From contig JAPOXG010000036.1 of NCBI GenBank assembly GCA_026707225.1, positions 1-56,871 of the forward strand: a DNA stretch of 56,871 nucleotides, in the 5' to 3' direction. A program made the translations under genes and the position numbers. This document shows, in pieces, positions 16,499 through 24,878 of the stretch. The notes under the pieces are model-generated. The model made no database searches, had not been told where the DNA came from, and was given only the letters and a program-made list of their open reading frames with translations. Position 1 is the first letter of the stretch. Each line of letters opens with the position of its first letter. Origin of the DNA: Chloroflexota bacterium (GTDB lineage: Bacteria > Chloroflexota > Anaerolineae > Aggregatilineales > Phototrophicaceae).

Positions 16499-18793
16499 AT
16501 GGTTTTACGCTCACTGGTAGGCGCAAGCGTCAAACGCAAAGAGGATCCCGGCCTTATCACCGGCGCCGGCAAATACGTCGGCGATATCAAGCTGCCAGGC
16601 ATGTGCCACGTGGCCTTCCTGCGCAGTCCCTACGCCCACGCCAAAATCTTGCGCATCGATACAAGTGCCGCAGCGGCGCGCGCCGGCGTTGCGGCCGTGG
16701 TCACTGGCGCGGACCTGCGCGATCAATACGAACCGGTGCCGGTCGCCGGCGGCGATCACGCGCAGGAGCGCTACAGCCATCTCGCTCTGTCGGTTGACCG
16801 CGTTCGGCACGTCGGCGAAGTGGTGGCGGCTGTCATCGCGACCAGCGCCGAAATCGCCGAAGACGCGCTCGATGATATCGAGGTCGATTGGGAAGAGTTG
16901 CCCGCCGCCGCCGATCTGCTCAGCGCCTACAGCGGCGCCGCCCCGCCGGTCTTCGACGATCTCGATAGCAATATCATCGACGAGGGCGAGAAGAAAACCA
17001 ACGACATCGACGACGTCTTCGCGGGCGCGCCCCACACGCTCAGCCAACGCATGCTGAGCCAACGCGTCGCCGGTGTGCCGATGGAAGTGCGCGCGGTGGC
17101 GGCCGCTCCCGATGCCGTCACCGGGGGGCTTACCCTCTGGTCGAGCACACAAATCCCGCACGGCGTTCGCAGCGCCCTGGCTGGCGTCTTGCGCCTGCCG
17201 GAAAGCACCCTGCGCGTGATCGCGCCCAATGTCGGCGGCGGTTTCGGCGTCAAGAACCAGCTCTATCCGGAAGAAATCGCCGTCGCCAAGCTGGCGCAGA
17301 TCCATAACATGCCGCTGAAATGGGCCGGCACCCGCGTCGAGCATTTCATCTCCACCACCCATGGCCGCTCGCAGATCGCCGATATCGAGGTCGCCTTCAA
17401 TGGCGACGGCAGGATCCTGGGCTTGCGCCTGCACGTCATCGGCGAATTAGGCGCCTACCCGCCCTTCTACGATATCGCCCATCTAACCGGCTTGATGGCG
17501 ACTGGCAATTACGACATCCAATCGGTGCGCTTCAAAGCCAGCAACGTCTTCACCAACACGGTGTCGGTAGCGGCTTATCGCGGCGCCGGCCGCCCGGAAG
17601 CCATCTATTACATCGAGCGCGCCATCGAGATGATCGCCGACCAACTCGGTATGGACGCCGCCGACGTGCGCCGCCGCAACTACGTCAAGCCGGAACAGTT
17701 CCCCTATAAGACGCCGACCGGCTCCACCTATGACACCGGCGATTATGAAGCGAATCTGGATACGGCGCTTGAGACATCGAATTACGCCGCCCTCCGCGCC
17801 GAGCAAGCCGCGCGCCGCTCCAACGGTTCGGACAGGCTGCTAGGCATTGGCTTGGCGACCTACGTCGAAATGTGCGGCTTCGGTCCCTACGAGAGCGGCC
17901 AGGTGCGCGTCGAGCCCAGCGGCGCCGTTACTGTCTACACCGGCGCCTCGCCCCACGGGCAGGGTCTGCAAACGACCTTCGCCCAAATGGTGGCTGACGA
18001 GATTGGCGCGGATTACGAGGATATCGTCGTGCGCCACGGCGACACCGGCTCGCAGCCAGTCGGCGTCGGCACCTTCGGCAGCCGCAGCCTGGCGATCGGC
18101 GGTTCCGCCATCATGCGCGCCTCGGAGAAAGTGCGCGAGAAAGCGTTCCAAATCGCCGCCCACATGCTGGAAGCCTCGCCCGGCGATATCGAATTCGCCG
18201 ATGGCGAGTACCGCGTCAAGGGCGTGCCCAGCCGCAGCCTCGGGCTAGGAGAAATCGCCGCGCGCGCCTACTCGGACAACCTGCCCGATGACATCGACAC
18301 CGGCCTGGAAGCGACTGATTTCTTCCGCCCGCCGGATTTCATCTATCCCTTCGGCACACACGTCGCTGTGGTCGAGGTCGAAAAGGACACGGGCCTTATC
18401 AGCCTGCGAGAATTCTATTCAGTCGATGATTGCGGTCCGCGCATCAGCCCGCTGCTGGTCGAGGGGCAGATTCACGGTGGCTTGGCTCAAGGCATCGGCC
18501 AGGCGCTGCTGGAAGAGATCATCTTCGACGAGCAGGGCCAACTCTTGACCGGCACCATGATGGATTACACCATGCCGCGGGCCGACAACTTCCCGACCTT
18601 CACCATCGCCAAGACAGTAACTGAGACCACGCTCAATCCGCTGGGCGCTAAGGGCATTGGCGAAGCGGCGACGATTGGCTCGACGCCGGCGGTGGTCAAC
18701 GCCGTCATCGACGCGCTCGAACCCTACGGCCTGCGCCATCTCGATATGCCATTGACGCCGCATCGCATCTGGGAAGCGATCAACTCGGCTTAG
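16499..18793 (+). CDS. Molybdopterin-binding hydroxylase large subunit (form II CoxL-like)
   Basis: 764 aa, xanthine dehydrogenase/CO dehydrogenase superfamily. ATG 16499 lies 8 nt after AGAGGAG (16484-16490); in-frame GTG 16490 and ATG 16493 are too close to it. Active-site loop AYRGAGR (359-365) marks form II (not the AYRCSFR of true CO dehydrogenases). The substrate-activating Glu is E722 in GIGEAATIG. GGGFGVKNQLYPEE is the cofactor region. The FAD-binding medium and 2Fe-2S small subunits that normally sit beside it are absent, so it either uses subunits encoded elsewhere or acts alone on an unknown aldehyde or N-heterocycle. Confidence 0.88.
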   Translation: MVLRSLVGASVKRKEDPGLITGAGKYVGDIKLPGMCHVAFLRSPYAHAKILRIDTSAAAARAGVAAVVTGADLRDQYEPVPVAGGDHAQERYSHLALSVDRVRHVGEVVAAVIATSAEIAEDALDDIEVDWEELPAAADLLSAYSGAAPPVFDDLDSNIIDEGEKKTNDIDDVFAGAPHTLSQRMLSQRVAGVPMEVRAVAAAPDAVTGGLTLWSSTQIPHGVRSALAGVLRLPESTLRVIAPNVGGGFGVKNQLYPEEIAVAKLAQIHNMPLKWAGTRVEHFISTTHGRSQIADIEVAFNGDGRILGLRLHVIGELGAYPPFYDIAHLTGLMATGNYDIQSVRFKASNVFTNTVSVAAYRGAGRPEAIYYIERAIEMIADQLGMDAADVRRRNYVKPEQFPYKTPTGSTYDTGDYEANLDTALETSNYAALRAEQAARRSNGSDRLLGIGLATYVEMCGFGPYESGQVRVEPSGAVTVYTGASPHGQGLQTTFAQMVADEIGADYEDIVVRHGDTGSQPVGVGTFGSRSLAIGGSAIMRASEKVREKAFQIAAHMLEASPGDIEFADGEYRVKGVPSRSLGLGEIAARAYSDNLPDDIDTGLEATDFFRPPDFIYPFGTHVAVVEVEKDTGLISLREFYSVDDCGPRISPLLVEGQIHGGLAQGIGQALLEEIIFDEQGQLLTGTMMDYTMPRADNFPTFTIAKTVTETTLNPLGAKGIGEAATIGSTPAVVNAVIDALEPYGLRHLDMPLTPHRIWEAINSA

Positions 18794-18866
18794 ACGTTTG
18801 CGAGTGCAATCAGGACAAACTTCTACCAGATCTGTAGACAGCTTCATTCGAAATTGGAGGAACATA

Positions 18867-19070
18867 ATGGCGTTCAGAGATTTAGACGACGTATTCCGCA
18901 AACTAGAGAAATTGGAAGAGATTCAGTCGCGCGCACTTGGTAGCGGATGGAGTGACGGAGATGTCGTAAAAGCTCTTAATCGGATTTCCGAACAGGTCAA
19001 CCAGACAAACCGAAAACTGGATGACATTTACTCTGTTCTAATTGATATCAGCGTGAACACGGAGAAATAG
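18867..19070 (+). CDS. Small coiled-coil protein, unknown
   Basis: 67 aa from ATG 18867, 6 nt after GGAGG (18856-18860). Two amphipathic heptad segments (LDDVFRKLEKLEEIQSRAL and VVKALNRISEQVNQTNRKL) suggest a short coiled coil. No membrane segment. The composition is more AT-rich than the flanking genes. I do not recognise the family. Confidence 0.6.
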   Translation: MAFRDLDDVFRKLEKLEEIQSRALGSGWSDGDVVKALNRISEQVNQTNRKLDDIYSVLIDISVNTEK

Positions 19071-19123
19071 CGGCTCAACAATAGTGATTTCGTCCTGTAC
19101 AAGTTGATTAGTCTCATTATTTC

Positions 19124-19717
19124 ATGTCCGCCAGATACTCGCTCAAGCGCGACCTGGACGAGCTCGAGCAAATGGTCGAGCGGCTGGGCGATTATCTGCT
19201 CGGCGACGCCATGTACCTGCCGGTCGGCGTCGGTTTCTTCCGCGGCTCCAGCAGGCCCCAAATGACGATCGGCGCCCTGCTGCTCAGGCGGCGTCGGCTG
19301 AGCCATCTCCGCGCCAAGCTGAAACGCGCGGACGGGATTCGGCTTGATGCCGCGCTGGCGCAGCACGCAGACTTGCAGCGCGAATGGACCCTGCACTACG
19401 AGAAGAAGCTGGGGCGCGAAGTCCCCATGCGCTTGAAGGTGATGGCTGGCTTCTTCCGTGAATGCAGCGAAAACCCGCGCGATTGCGGGGGCGCCTATCC
19501 CGTTGAGGCGCTAAGGCGGACCATCGTGCAGGAAATCCTCCTGGCGCTGGACGAATTCGGCTACGAGAAGCGCGATGCGGCGGCGGCGCCCCGTCCGGCC
19601 GATCAGGCGCTGCGGCGGCTCCTCCACGCGGGGGAGTTCATCTGGGCGCCACCATTGGAAGCGGTTTATCCGAGAGCGACATTCTGGTGGCTCTATGGAA
19701 GGCCAGACGATGCCTGA
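19124..19717 (+). CDS. Hypothetical protein, 197 aa
   Basis: Not recognised. It opens with a charged helix (SLKRDLDELEQMVERLGDYLLG), has a glycine-rich middle (LPVGVGFFRGSSRPQMTIGALLLRRRRL), and a C-terminal region with conserved-looking aromatic residues (FIWAPPLEAVYPRATFWWLYG). No signal peptide or membrane span. GC and codon use match the chromosome. It ends just upstream of the Phd/PIN array and is not obviously part of it. Confidence 0.6.
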   Translation: MSARYSLKRDLDELEQMVERLGDYLLGDAMYLPVGVGFFRGSSRPQMTIGALLLRRRRLSHLRAKLKRADGIRLDAALAQHADLQREWTLHYEKKLGREVPMRLKVMAGFFRECSENPRDCGGAYPVEALRRTIVQEILLALDEFGYEKRDAAAAPRPADQALRRLLHAGEFIWAPPLEAVYPRATFWWLYGRPDDA

Positions 19718-19725
19718 CGCGCTGG

Positions 19726-19753
19726 TTGAGTTCCCATCCGGCTGGTGTATAAT
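19726..19753 (+). promoter_or_regulatory. Promoter of Phd/PIN module 1
   Basis: TTGAGT (19726-19731), 16-nt spacer, TATAAT (19748-19753). The same TTGAGT...TATAAT unit precedes all four modules. Confidence 0.75.
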
Positions 19754-19783
19754 CGACCTGATTGCAGCGGCGGGAGTTTCGCC

Positions 19784-20014
19784 ATGAAAACTTACACGAT
19801 GGAATCAGCGGTCGCCAACTTCGACGAACTGATGAAAGACGCGCAAGAAGGTCTGACCATCTACATCATCGGCAGCGATGGTCGGGAATATGAATTGCTC
19901 CTCAAGCGCATGCCGGTCAACAAGCCGCGCAAGCCGGGCAGCGCCATTGGATCAATCAAGTTGTCCGATGACTTTGACGCGCCTTTGCCCGAATTTGAAC
20001 CCTACATGAAATGA
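19784..20014 (+). CDS. Phd/YefM-type antitoxin 1
   Basis: 76 aa from ATG 19784 (CGGGAG at 19770-19775). N-terminal Phd-like region TMESAVANFDELMKDAQEG binds DNA in this family; the C-terminal toxin-neutralising tail is RKPGSAIGSIKLSDDFDAPLPEFEPYM. Overlaps the toxin gene by 4 nt (ATGA). It is the most diverged of the four antitoxins. The protein presumably represses its own promoter. Confidence 0.85.
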   Translation: MKTYTMESAVANFDELMKDAQEGLTIYIIGSDGREYELLLKRMPVNKPRKPGSAIGSIKLSDDFDAPLPEFEPYMK

Positions 20015-20400
20015 ACTATCTGCTCGATACATCGACTTTCCTGTGGTACGTATCCGCACAAGCTGAACTTAGTCCTCAAGCCAGGTCAATTGTCGGCGAT
20101 TTGCGAAACAACGTTTACCTCAGTTTCGTTAGCATTTGGGAACTCTCTATTAAGTATCGCATTGGCAAACTGGAACTTACGATGGATTCATTGTCCGACT
20201 GGCTGGATACACATCTTGCGGCAAACAGTTTCAGGTTGCTTGAGATCAAGGTCACGCACCTGCTGCAATACGCGAACCTGCCTCTTGTCCACCGCGACCC
20301 CTTTGATGGACTGCTAATCGCGCAATCCCAAGTGGAAAACATCCCCGTCATCACCAGCGACTCGACATTCGACCAATATGCAATCCAGCGCGTTTGGTAG
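20011..20400 (+). CDS. VapC-like PIN toxin 1
   Basis: 129 aa PIN-domain ribonuclease. Acidic active site: D6 (LLDTSTFLW), E44 (SIWELSIK), D96/D99 (HRDPFDGLLIAQS) and D117 (TSDSTF). VapC toxins cut tRNA or rRNA when free of antitoxin. Its last 54 nt are nearly identical to the end of toxin 4 but not to toxins 2 and 3. Confidence 0.88.
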   Translation: MNYLLDTSTFLWYVSAQAELSPQARSIVGDLRNNVYLSFVSIWELSIKYRIGKLELTMDSLSDWLDTHLAANSFRLLEIKVTHLLQYANLPLVHRDPFDGLLIAQSQVENIPVITSDSTFDQYAIQRVW

Positions 20401-20447
20401 CTTGACCGCTGGCTAGATGAGAGTCTGTGCGCTGACAGACCCATTCG

Positions 20448-20475
20448 TTGAGTTCCCGATTCATTGGTGTATAAT
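20448..20475 (+). promoter_or_regulatory. Promoter of Phd/PIN module 2
   Basis: TTGAGT (20448-20453), 16-nt spacer, TATAAT (20470-20475), with CAGGAG (20492-20497) before the antitoxin ATG. Confidence 0.75.
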
Positions 20476-20504
20476 CTGGTTGAGCATGTCTCAGGAGTCA
20501 CGCA

Positions 20505-20735
20505 ATGAAGAAAGTCACCGTTGAGGAAGCAAGAGAAAACCTGGATAAGGTGCTGGAACACGCCAAAGAGGGCGGTACTGTGATCATCATTGGCGACGAC
20601 GACCAAGCCTACAAACTCGTCGCTACGATCTATACTAAGCCCGGACCGCGCAAGCCTGGCAGTGCCAAAGGCAAAATCACAATCACCGATGAGTTCTACG
20701 AGCCATTGCCCGAGTTCAAACCCTACATGAAATGA
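20505..20735 (+). CDS. Phd/YefM-type antitoxin 2
   Basis: 76 aa. N-terminus VTVEEARENLDKVLEHAKEGGTVIIIG; tail RKPGSAKGKITITDEFYEPLPEFKPYM. The ATGA overlap with toxin 2 couples translation. Antitoxins 2, 3 and 4 are much closer to each other than to 1. Confidence 0.86.
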   Translation: MKKVTVEEARENLDKVLEHAKEGGTVIIIGDDDQAYKLVATIYTKPGPRKPGSAKGKITITDEFYEPLPEFKPYMK

Positions 20736-21121
20736 GTTACCTGCTTGATACAGCTTCATTCCTTTGGTTCGTCTATGATGACAGAAAGCTGAGCAACGTT
20801 GCCAGTAGCTTAATATCAGACGCCGATACGACGACGTATTTGAGCATTGTAAGCATTTGGGAATTGGCCATCAAAGCGAATCTTGGCAGGGGACTCGTAT
20901 TGCATGAGCCGTTTCCTGATTTCATAGACGGAGAGTTGAGAACAAACCGATTCGAACTGCTAGAAATCAACATTGCCCACCTCAAGCTCGTCGCAGACCT
21001 CCCTTACCACCACCGCGACCCCTTCGACCGCCTTCTCATCGCGCAATCGCAAGTCGAGAACATCCCTGTCCTCACAAGCGACGTCGCCTTCGATTCATAC
21101 GAAATCCAACGACTCTGGTAG
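20732..21121 (+). CDS. VapC-like PIN toxin 2
   Basis: 129 aa PIN nuclease with D6, E44, D96/D99 and D117 conserved. The N-terminal two thirds diverge from the other copies, which would fit different partner specificity, while the DNA from 20990 to the stop is identical to the corresponding part of toxin 3. Confidence 0.88.
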   Translation: MSYLLDTASFLWFVYDDRKLSNVASSLISDADTTTYLSIVSIWELAIKANLGRGLVLHEPFPDFIDGELRTNRFELLEINIAHLKLVADLPYHHRDPFDRLLIAQSQVENIPVLTSDVAFDSYEIQRLW

Positions 21122-21272
21122 CCGCGCCGCTCGTTGAGTTTCCGATTCATGGTGTATAATCTGATTGAGCATGTCTCAGGAGTCTCGTCATGAAGACCTT
21201 CACCCTAGAAGAAGCGAAGCAAGACTTGGACAAGGTTTTGGAACACGCCAATGAGGGCGGCACCGTCATCCT
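20990..21272 (+). repeat. 283-nt near-perfect direct repeat, copy 1
   Basis: Covers the end of toxin 2, promoter 3 and the first 28 codons of antitoxin 3. It matches 21675-21957 at every position I compared except C21258 versus G21943. The repeat straddles gene boundaries, so it marks a recent unequal crossover or gene conversion, not selection on one gene. Confidence 0.9.
21134..21160 (+). promoter_or_regulatory. Promoter of Phd/PIN module 3
   Basis: TTGAGT (21134-21139), 15-nt spacer, TATAAT (21155-21160). The spacer is one nucleotide shorter than in modules 1 and 2. Confidence 0.72.
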
Positions 21273-21420
21273 AATCGGAAACGATGACAAAGCCTACAAA
21301 CTCGTCTCCACGATTGTCCCCAAAAAGGGCCCGCGCAAAGCCGGGCGTCTCAAAGGTAAAATCAAGATAACTGATGAGTTCTATGAACCATTGCCAGAAT
21401 TCGAACCTTATACGAAATGA
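21190..21420 (+). CDS. Phd/YefM-type antitoxin 3
   Basis: 76 aa. First half FTLEEAKQDLDKVLEHANEG is identical to antitoxin 4 (inside the duplicated 283-nt block); second half has RKAGRLKGKIKITDEFYEPLPEF, with KAGRL replacing the usual KPGSA, and ends YTK instead of YMK. ATGA overlap with toxin 3. Confidence 0.86.
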   Translation: MKTFTLEEAKQDLDKVLEHANEGGTVILIGNDDKAYKLVSTIVPKKGPRKAGRLKGKIKITDEFYEPLPEFEPYTK

Positions 21421-21806
21421 GCTATTTGCTCGATACTTCGGCCTTTCTTTGGTTCGTTACCGGCGACAGAAAGCTGAGCACGTTAGCAAGAAGAGTTCTC
21501 GAAGAGTCAAGTGACGACTTTTACTTGAGCTTGGCTAGCATTTGGGAGTTGGCGATAAAGTCTAATTTGGGCCGAGGGCTGGAGTTGCCTCGTCCGTTCG
21601 TAGAATTCGTGGATATCGAGTTGCAGGCTGAACGAATACAGATTCTGAACATAGAACTGTCCCACCTAAAACAAGTCGCAGACCTCCCTTACCACCACCG
21701 CGACCCCTTCGACCGCCTTCTCATCGCGCAATCGCAAGTCGAGAACATCCCTGTCCTCACAAGCGACGTCGCCTTCGATTCATACGAAATCCAACGACTC
21801 TGGTAG
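21417..21806 (+). CDS. VapC-like PIN toxin 3
   Basis: 129 aa PIN nuclease, LLDTSAFLWFV at the start and the same HRDPFDRLLIAQS and TSDVAFDSYEIQRLW end as toxin 2. D6, E44, D96/D99 and D117 are intact. The central third is private to this copy. Confidence 0.88.
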   Translation: MSYLLDTSAFLWFVTGDRKLSTLARRVLEESSDDFYLSLASIWELAIKSNLGRGLELPRPFVEFVDIELQAERIQILNIELSHLKQVADLPYHHRDPFDRLLIAQSQVENIPVLTSDVAFDSYEIQRLW

Positions 21807-21957
21807 CCGCGCCGCTCGTTGAGTTTCCGATTCATGGTGTATAATCTGATTGAGCATGTCTCAGGAGTCTCGTCATGAAGACCTTCACCCTAGAAGAAGC
21901 GAAGCAAGACTTGGACAAGGTTTTGGAACACGCCAATGAGGGGGGCACCGTCATCCT
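21675..21957 (+). repeat. 283-nt near-perfect direct repeat, copy 2
   Basis: Second copy of 20990-21272, offset 685 nt, which is the module length. It covers the end of toxin 3, promoter 4 and the start of antitoxin 4. Confidence 0.9.
21819..21845 (+). promoter_or_regulatory. Promoter of Phd/PIN module 4
   Basis: TTGAGT (21819-21824), 15-nt spacer, TATAAT (21840-21845), identical to promoter 3 because it lies in the duplicated block. Confidence 0.72.
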
Positions 21958-22105
21958 CATTGGTGAGGATGACAAAGCCTATGAACTCGTCGCCACGATA
22001 ATCCCCAAAAAGGGACCGCGCAAACCCGGCAGCGCAAAAGGCCAAATCACAATCACTGACGAATTCTACGAGCCGCTTCCCGAATTCAAACCCTACATGG
22101 AATGA
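21875..22105 (+). CDS. Phd/YefM-type antitoxin 4
   Basis: 76 aa. Starts like antitoxin 3 but its tail (RKPGSAKGQITITDEFYEPLPEFKPYM) is like antitoxin 2, so it is a mosaic. ATGA overlap with toxin 4. Confidence 0.86.
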   Translation: MKTFTLEEAKQDLDKVLEHANEGGTVILIGEDDKAYELVATIIPKKGPRKPGSAKGQITITDEFYEPLPEFKPYME

Positions 22106-22491
22106 ACTACCTGCTCGATACATCTGCATTCCTGTGGTTCGTCTATAACGACAGACGTTTAAGCACAGTCGCAGCGGAACGCATTAAAGATTTCGACAAC
22201 GTAATCTACCTAAGCATGGCGAGCATCTGGGAAATCGCCATCAAAGTCAATCTCCGAAGGGGACTGGTGTTGCATCGACCTTTTCCAGAGTTTATCGTCC
22301 ATCAGTTAAACAGCAATCAGTTTGAACTGCTTCAAATTAAAGTTTCGCATTTTAAGCGTGTAGCCGATCTGCCCCTACACCACCGCGACCCCTTCGACCG
22401 CCTGCTCATCGCGCAATCGTACGTGGAAAATATCCCCGTCATCTCCAGCGACTCGACATTCGACCAATATGCAATCCAGCGTGTTTGGTAG
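22102..22491 (+). CDS. VapC-like PIN toxin 4
   Basis: 129 aa PIN nuclease with the catalytic acids conserved. The C-terminal segment SSDSTFDQYAIQRVW matches toxin 1, not toxins 2 and 3. The next gene starts 16 nt downstream. Confidence 0.88.
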   Translation: MNYLLDTSAFLWFVYNDRRLSTVAAERIKDFDNVIYLSMASIWEIAIKVNLRRGLVLHRPFPEFIVHQLNSNQFELLQIKVSHFKRVADLPLHHRDPFDRLLIAQSYVENIPVISSDSTFDQYAIQRVW

Positions 22492-22506
22492 CCCAGCCCG
22501 TTCGCG

Positions 22507-24264
22507 ATGAGCCTCTTCGTCTCCTTCATTCTAGCCGCTGTCTTGCTTGGCGCTGGCGCGATGCTTTCGCCCGCCTGGCTCACCGCCCAGCCACGCGTCG
22601 CTCTCGCCGCAACGCTCTGCCTGGGTCTCGTTGTGGGCGGCGCCGTCTTCTGCGCCGAAGCCTTCGGTTGGGACACGCTGGTGGTCGATTACCTGCTCTT
22701 CGCTCTGCTGTCCGGCGTCGTGCTCGGCGGTACGCTCTCGACCGCCCAAGCGCGCGCCGAAGCCCGCGGCGAGCGTCTGGATGACCGCGATCAGGGCTGG
22801 CCCGGTCCCGGCGACTTGATCTTCTTCGCTTTCGTCGCCCTCCTCCTCCTCATTCCGCTTTTACACCTACCGGCGCCGCTGGGCGACGCGGGACAGATCG
22901 TCGGCTTCCACAGCCTGGCCGCCCGCGACGGTGGTTCTTTCCATTCGCTGGCGCCCTTCCATTTTGATGAACCGGTCATCGTTTCGCCAGGTTTCCATGC
23001 CCTCGCCGCCTATCTCAGCGCGCAGTTGGATCAGCCGATTCCATTGATTCAGTTCAGCGCCGCGGCTGTGCTTGCCTTGCTGATCATCTGGCTGGCATAC
23101 GACTTCGGCGCCGAATTGAGCGACAAGCGGCTCGGGCGTGCGCTGGCGGCGTCGACCTTGCTCAGCCTCGGCCTCTTTCGCAGCTACCTGGACGGACACT
23201 TCGCAGAATTGCTGGCGCTGCTCTTCATGGCGGCATACATGCTCTACGCCCTGCGCCTCTTGCGCAAGTGCAACCCCGCCGATCTAGTCGCCGCCGGTCT
23301 GATGATGGGCGCCGTCGCCTATACCAGCCTGAGCTTGAGCCTCCTCATGCTGCTGAGTTGGATCGCGCTGCTCGTCCTGACCTGGTCGCCAAAGGGCCAC
23401 GGGGTCAATCCGGCGTCACGCTGGGCGCTGACCATCGGCCTGCCCGCCGTCGCCCTGCTGGGAATCGCTCCCTGGCTGGCCAATAACCTGGCGCAGATAT
23501 GGCCCATCAGCCCGTCGCCCTTCCCCGCCGACATCGGCAACATCCTTCTGATCATCCGCGACCAGGGCATCGGGATTGCAATTCTGGCGCTTTGGGGGAT
23601 TGTTGTTGGGCTACGCCGATTCGCACGCCTGCGATATGTTTCTCTGATGATGCTGATTTGGCTGCTGCTAGTCATCGAGTTTTCGACCATAGGCGTCATC
23701 GGCAATTTGCTGCCGCCGCTCGGCGAGTTGACCAATGCGCCAAACCTCGCGCGGCACGGTCCGATACTGCCCTTCGCCTGGTTCGGCGGGCTCGCCATGC
23801 TTGACATCTGGGACGGGCGACTGTCTCACCATTTGAATGGACGACTTTCGCAGGCAGCCTATCCCATAATCGCCATCGCCGCCGCGCTGTTGATTGGGGT
23901 CGCGGTCGTCTTCGAGCCGCTGCTGAATTGGCTCGGATTTAATCCAGCCAGCCTGAGCCGGGACAATGTCGCGGCCATGACCTGGTTGCGCGACAACAGC
24001 CCGGCCGAAGCCGTCGTCTCAGCTGCTGACGGCGATGCCTGGCTGCCTCTATTCTCAGAACGGCGCGCGCCCGCCTTCCGCGCCATCCGCTACTTTGAAT
24101 GGGATCCGATTGGCGTAGCAGCAGTTGACCCGCTAGGGGTCGACTATGTCTACGTGCCCGGGGATGCGGAGCCGCCTGCGCACCGGCCGCTGAAGCTGGT
24201 GTTTGAGCAGGGAAGCGCACGCGTTTATGAAGTGCTGCCTAATCACAGCGATGAAACTGGCTAA
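22507..24264 (+). CDS. Multi-spanning membrane protein, GT-C glycosyltransferase-like
   Basis: 585 aa with roughly 11-13 hydrophobic spans and a soluble C-terminal domain of about 90 residues. A luminal-type loop after the third span contains PLGDAGQIVGFHSLAARDGG, in the position where GT-C enzymes carry a catalytic Asp. The C-terminal domain starts MTWLRDNSPAEAVVSA, which recurs in bacterial GT-C and PMT-like proteins. It likely moves sugars from a lipid carrier on the outer face of the membrane, but donor and acceptor are unknown. It overlaps the convergent DUF2335 gene by 4 nt. Confidence 0.65.
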   Translation: MSLFVSFILAAVLLGAGAMLSPAWLTAQPRVALAATLCLGLVVGGAVFCAEAFGWDTLVVDYLLFALLSGVVLGGTLSTAQARAEARGERLDDRDQGWPGPGDLIFFAFVALLLLIPLLHLPAPLGDAGQIVGFHSLAARDGGSFHSLAPFHFDEPVIVSPGFHALAAYLSAQLDQPIPLIQFSAAAVLALLIIWLAYDFGAELSDKRLGRALAASTLLSLGLFRSYLDGHFAELLALLFMAAYMLYALRLLRKCNPADLVAAGLMMGAVAYTSLSLSLLMLLSWIALLVLTWSPKGHGVNPASRWALTIGLPAVALLGIAPWLANNLAQIWPISPSPFPADIGNILLIIRDQGIGIAILALWGIVVGLRRFARLRYVSLMMLIWLLLVIEFSTIGVIGNLLPPLGELTNAPNLARHGPILPFAWFGGLAMLDIWDGRLSHHLNGRLSQAAYPIIAIAAALLIGVAVVFEPLLNWLGFNPASLSRDNVAAMTWLRDNSPAEAVVSAADGDAWLPLFSERRAPAFRAIRYFEWDPIGVAAVDPLGVDYVYVPGDAEPPAHRPLKLVFEQGSARVYEVLPNHSDETG

Positions 24265-24878
24265 TTTGATTGCTCATCTCGATCTTTCTGCGCTGGGAAT
24301 GCTTCTCTACTTCTCATTTGAGTGACGAATATCCCGGCCACAGACGCAGCGCCTACCAACAGGGATGCGATACCGCCAATATCGTGGCCCAAATGTATCA
24401 TTGTGAATCCGCCCAGAATGATCAGTAGCGAGATCGCGAACGCGTAATTCTGTCCTCGCTTAACTTCATCCGTTTTGTTTGTCAACTCGGTTCTAGTCAA
24501 GTTTACGCCGTCATCGTGCTGCTTCATTTCGACTTGCATATCGTGCTGGGATGTATCCTCTGTCAATGTAAGGACGCGATCTTGTGTTTCCATGCGTTTC
24601 AATTGCATCATTTCGTAGAGGTCGAAGTTTCTCACTGCACTGCCGGGCACCAGCTTCTCCCAGCGCTCCGCTTCCCTCGAAGGCAATAAAGGCCCCGCAT
24701 ACCGTTCTTCGCGACTGAACGAAACCAAATACTCTCCGAATTTCTGAGTGAACTCTTCACGCTGCTCTTCTGGAATTGCCGCAAGCAGATCTGCCGGAAG
24801 TGAAAGGCTACTCGGCGTCACTGTTTGCTCAGATTCGTCGTTGGGAGCTTCTAGTTGGTCTGTCACTCGAGTCCGCAT
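24261..24878 (-). CDS. DUF2335-like membrane protein
   Basis: 205 aa. N-terminal polar region, then GPLLPSREAERWEKLVPGSAVRNFDLYEMMQLKRME, resembling the DUF2335 pattern (GPLPP...LPGSAERIL), then a helical linker and two C-terminal membrane spans (YAFAISLLIILGGFTMIHLG; IASLLVGAASVAGIFVT). The family is uncharacterised and often found in mobile or accessory regions. It starts inside the end of the upstream 93-aa gene (16-nt overlap), so the two form an operon. AT-richer than the chromosome average. Confidence 0.65.
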   Translation of the reverse strand: MRTRVTDQLEAPNDESEQTVTPSSLSLPADLLAAIPEEQREEFTQKFGEYLVSFSREERYAGPLLPSREAERWEKLVPGSAVRNFDLYEMMQLKRMETQDRVLTLTEDTSQHDMQVEMKQHDDGVNLTRTELTNKTDEVKRGQNYAFAISLLIILGGFTMIHLGHDIGGIASLLVGAASVAGIFVTQMRSREAFPAQKDRDEQSN

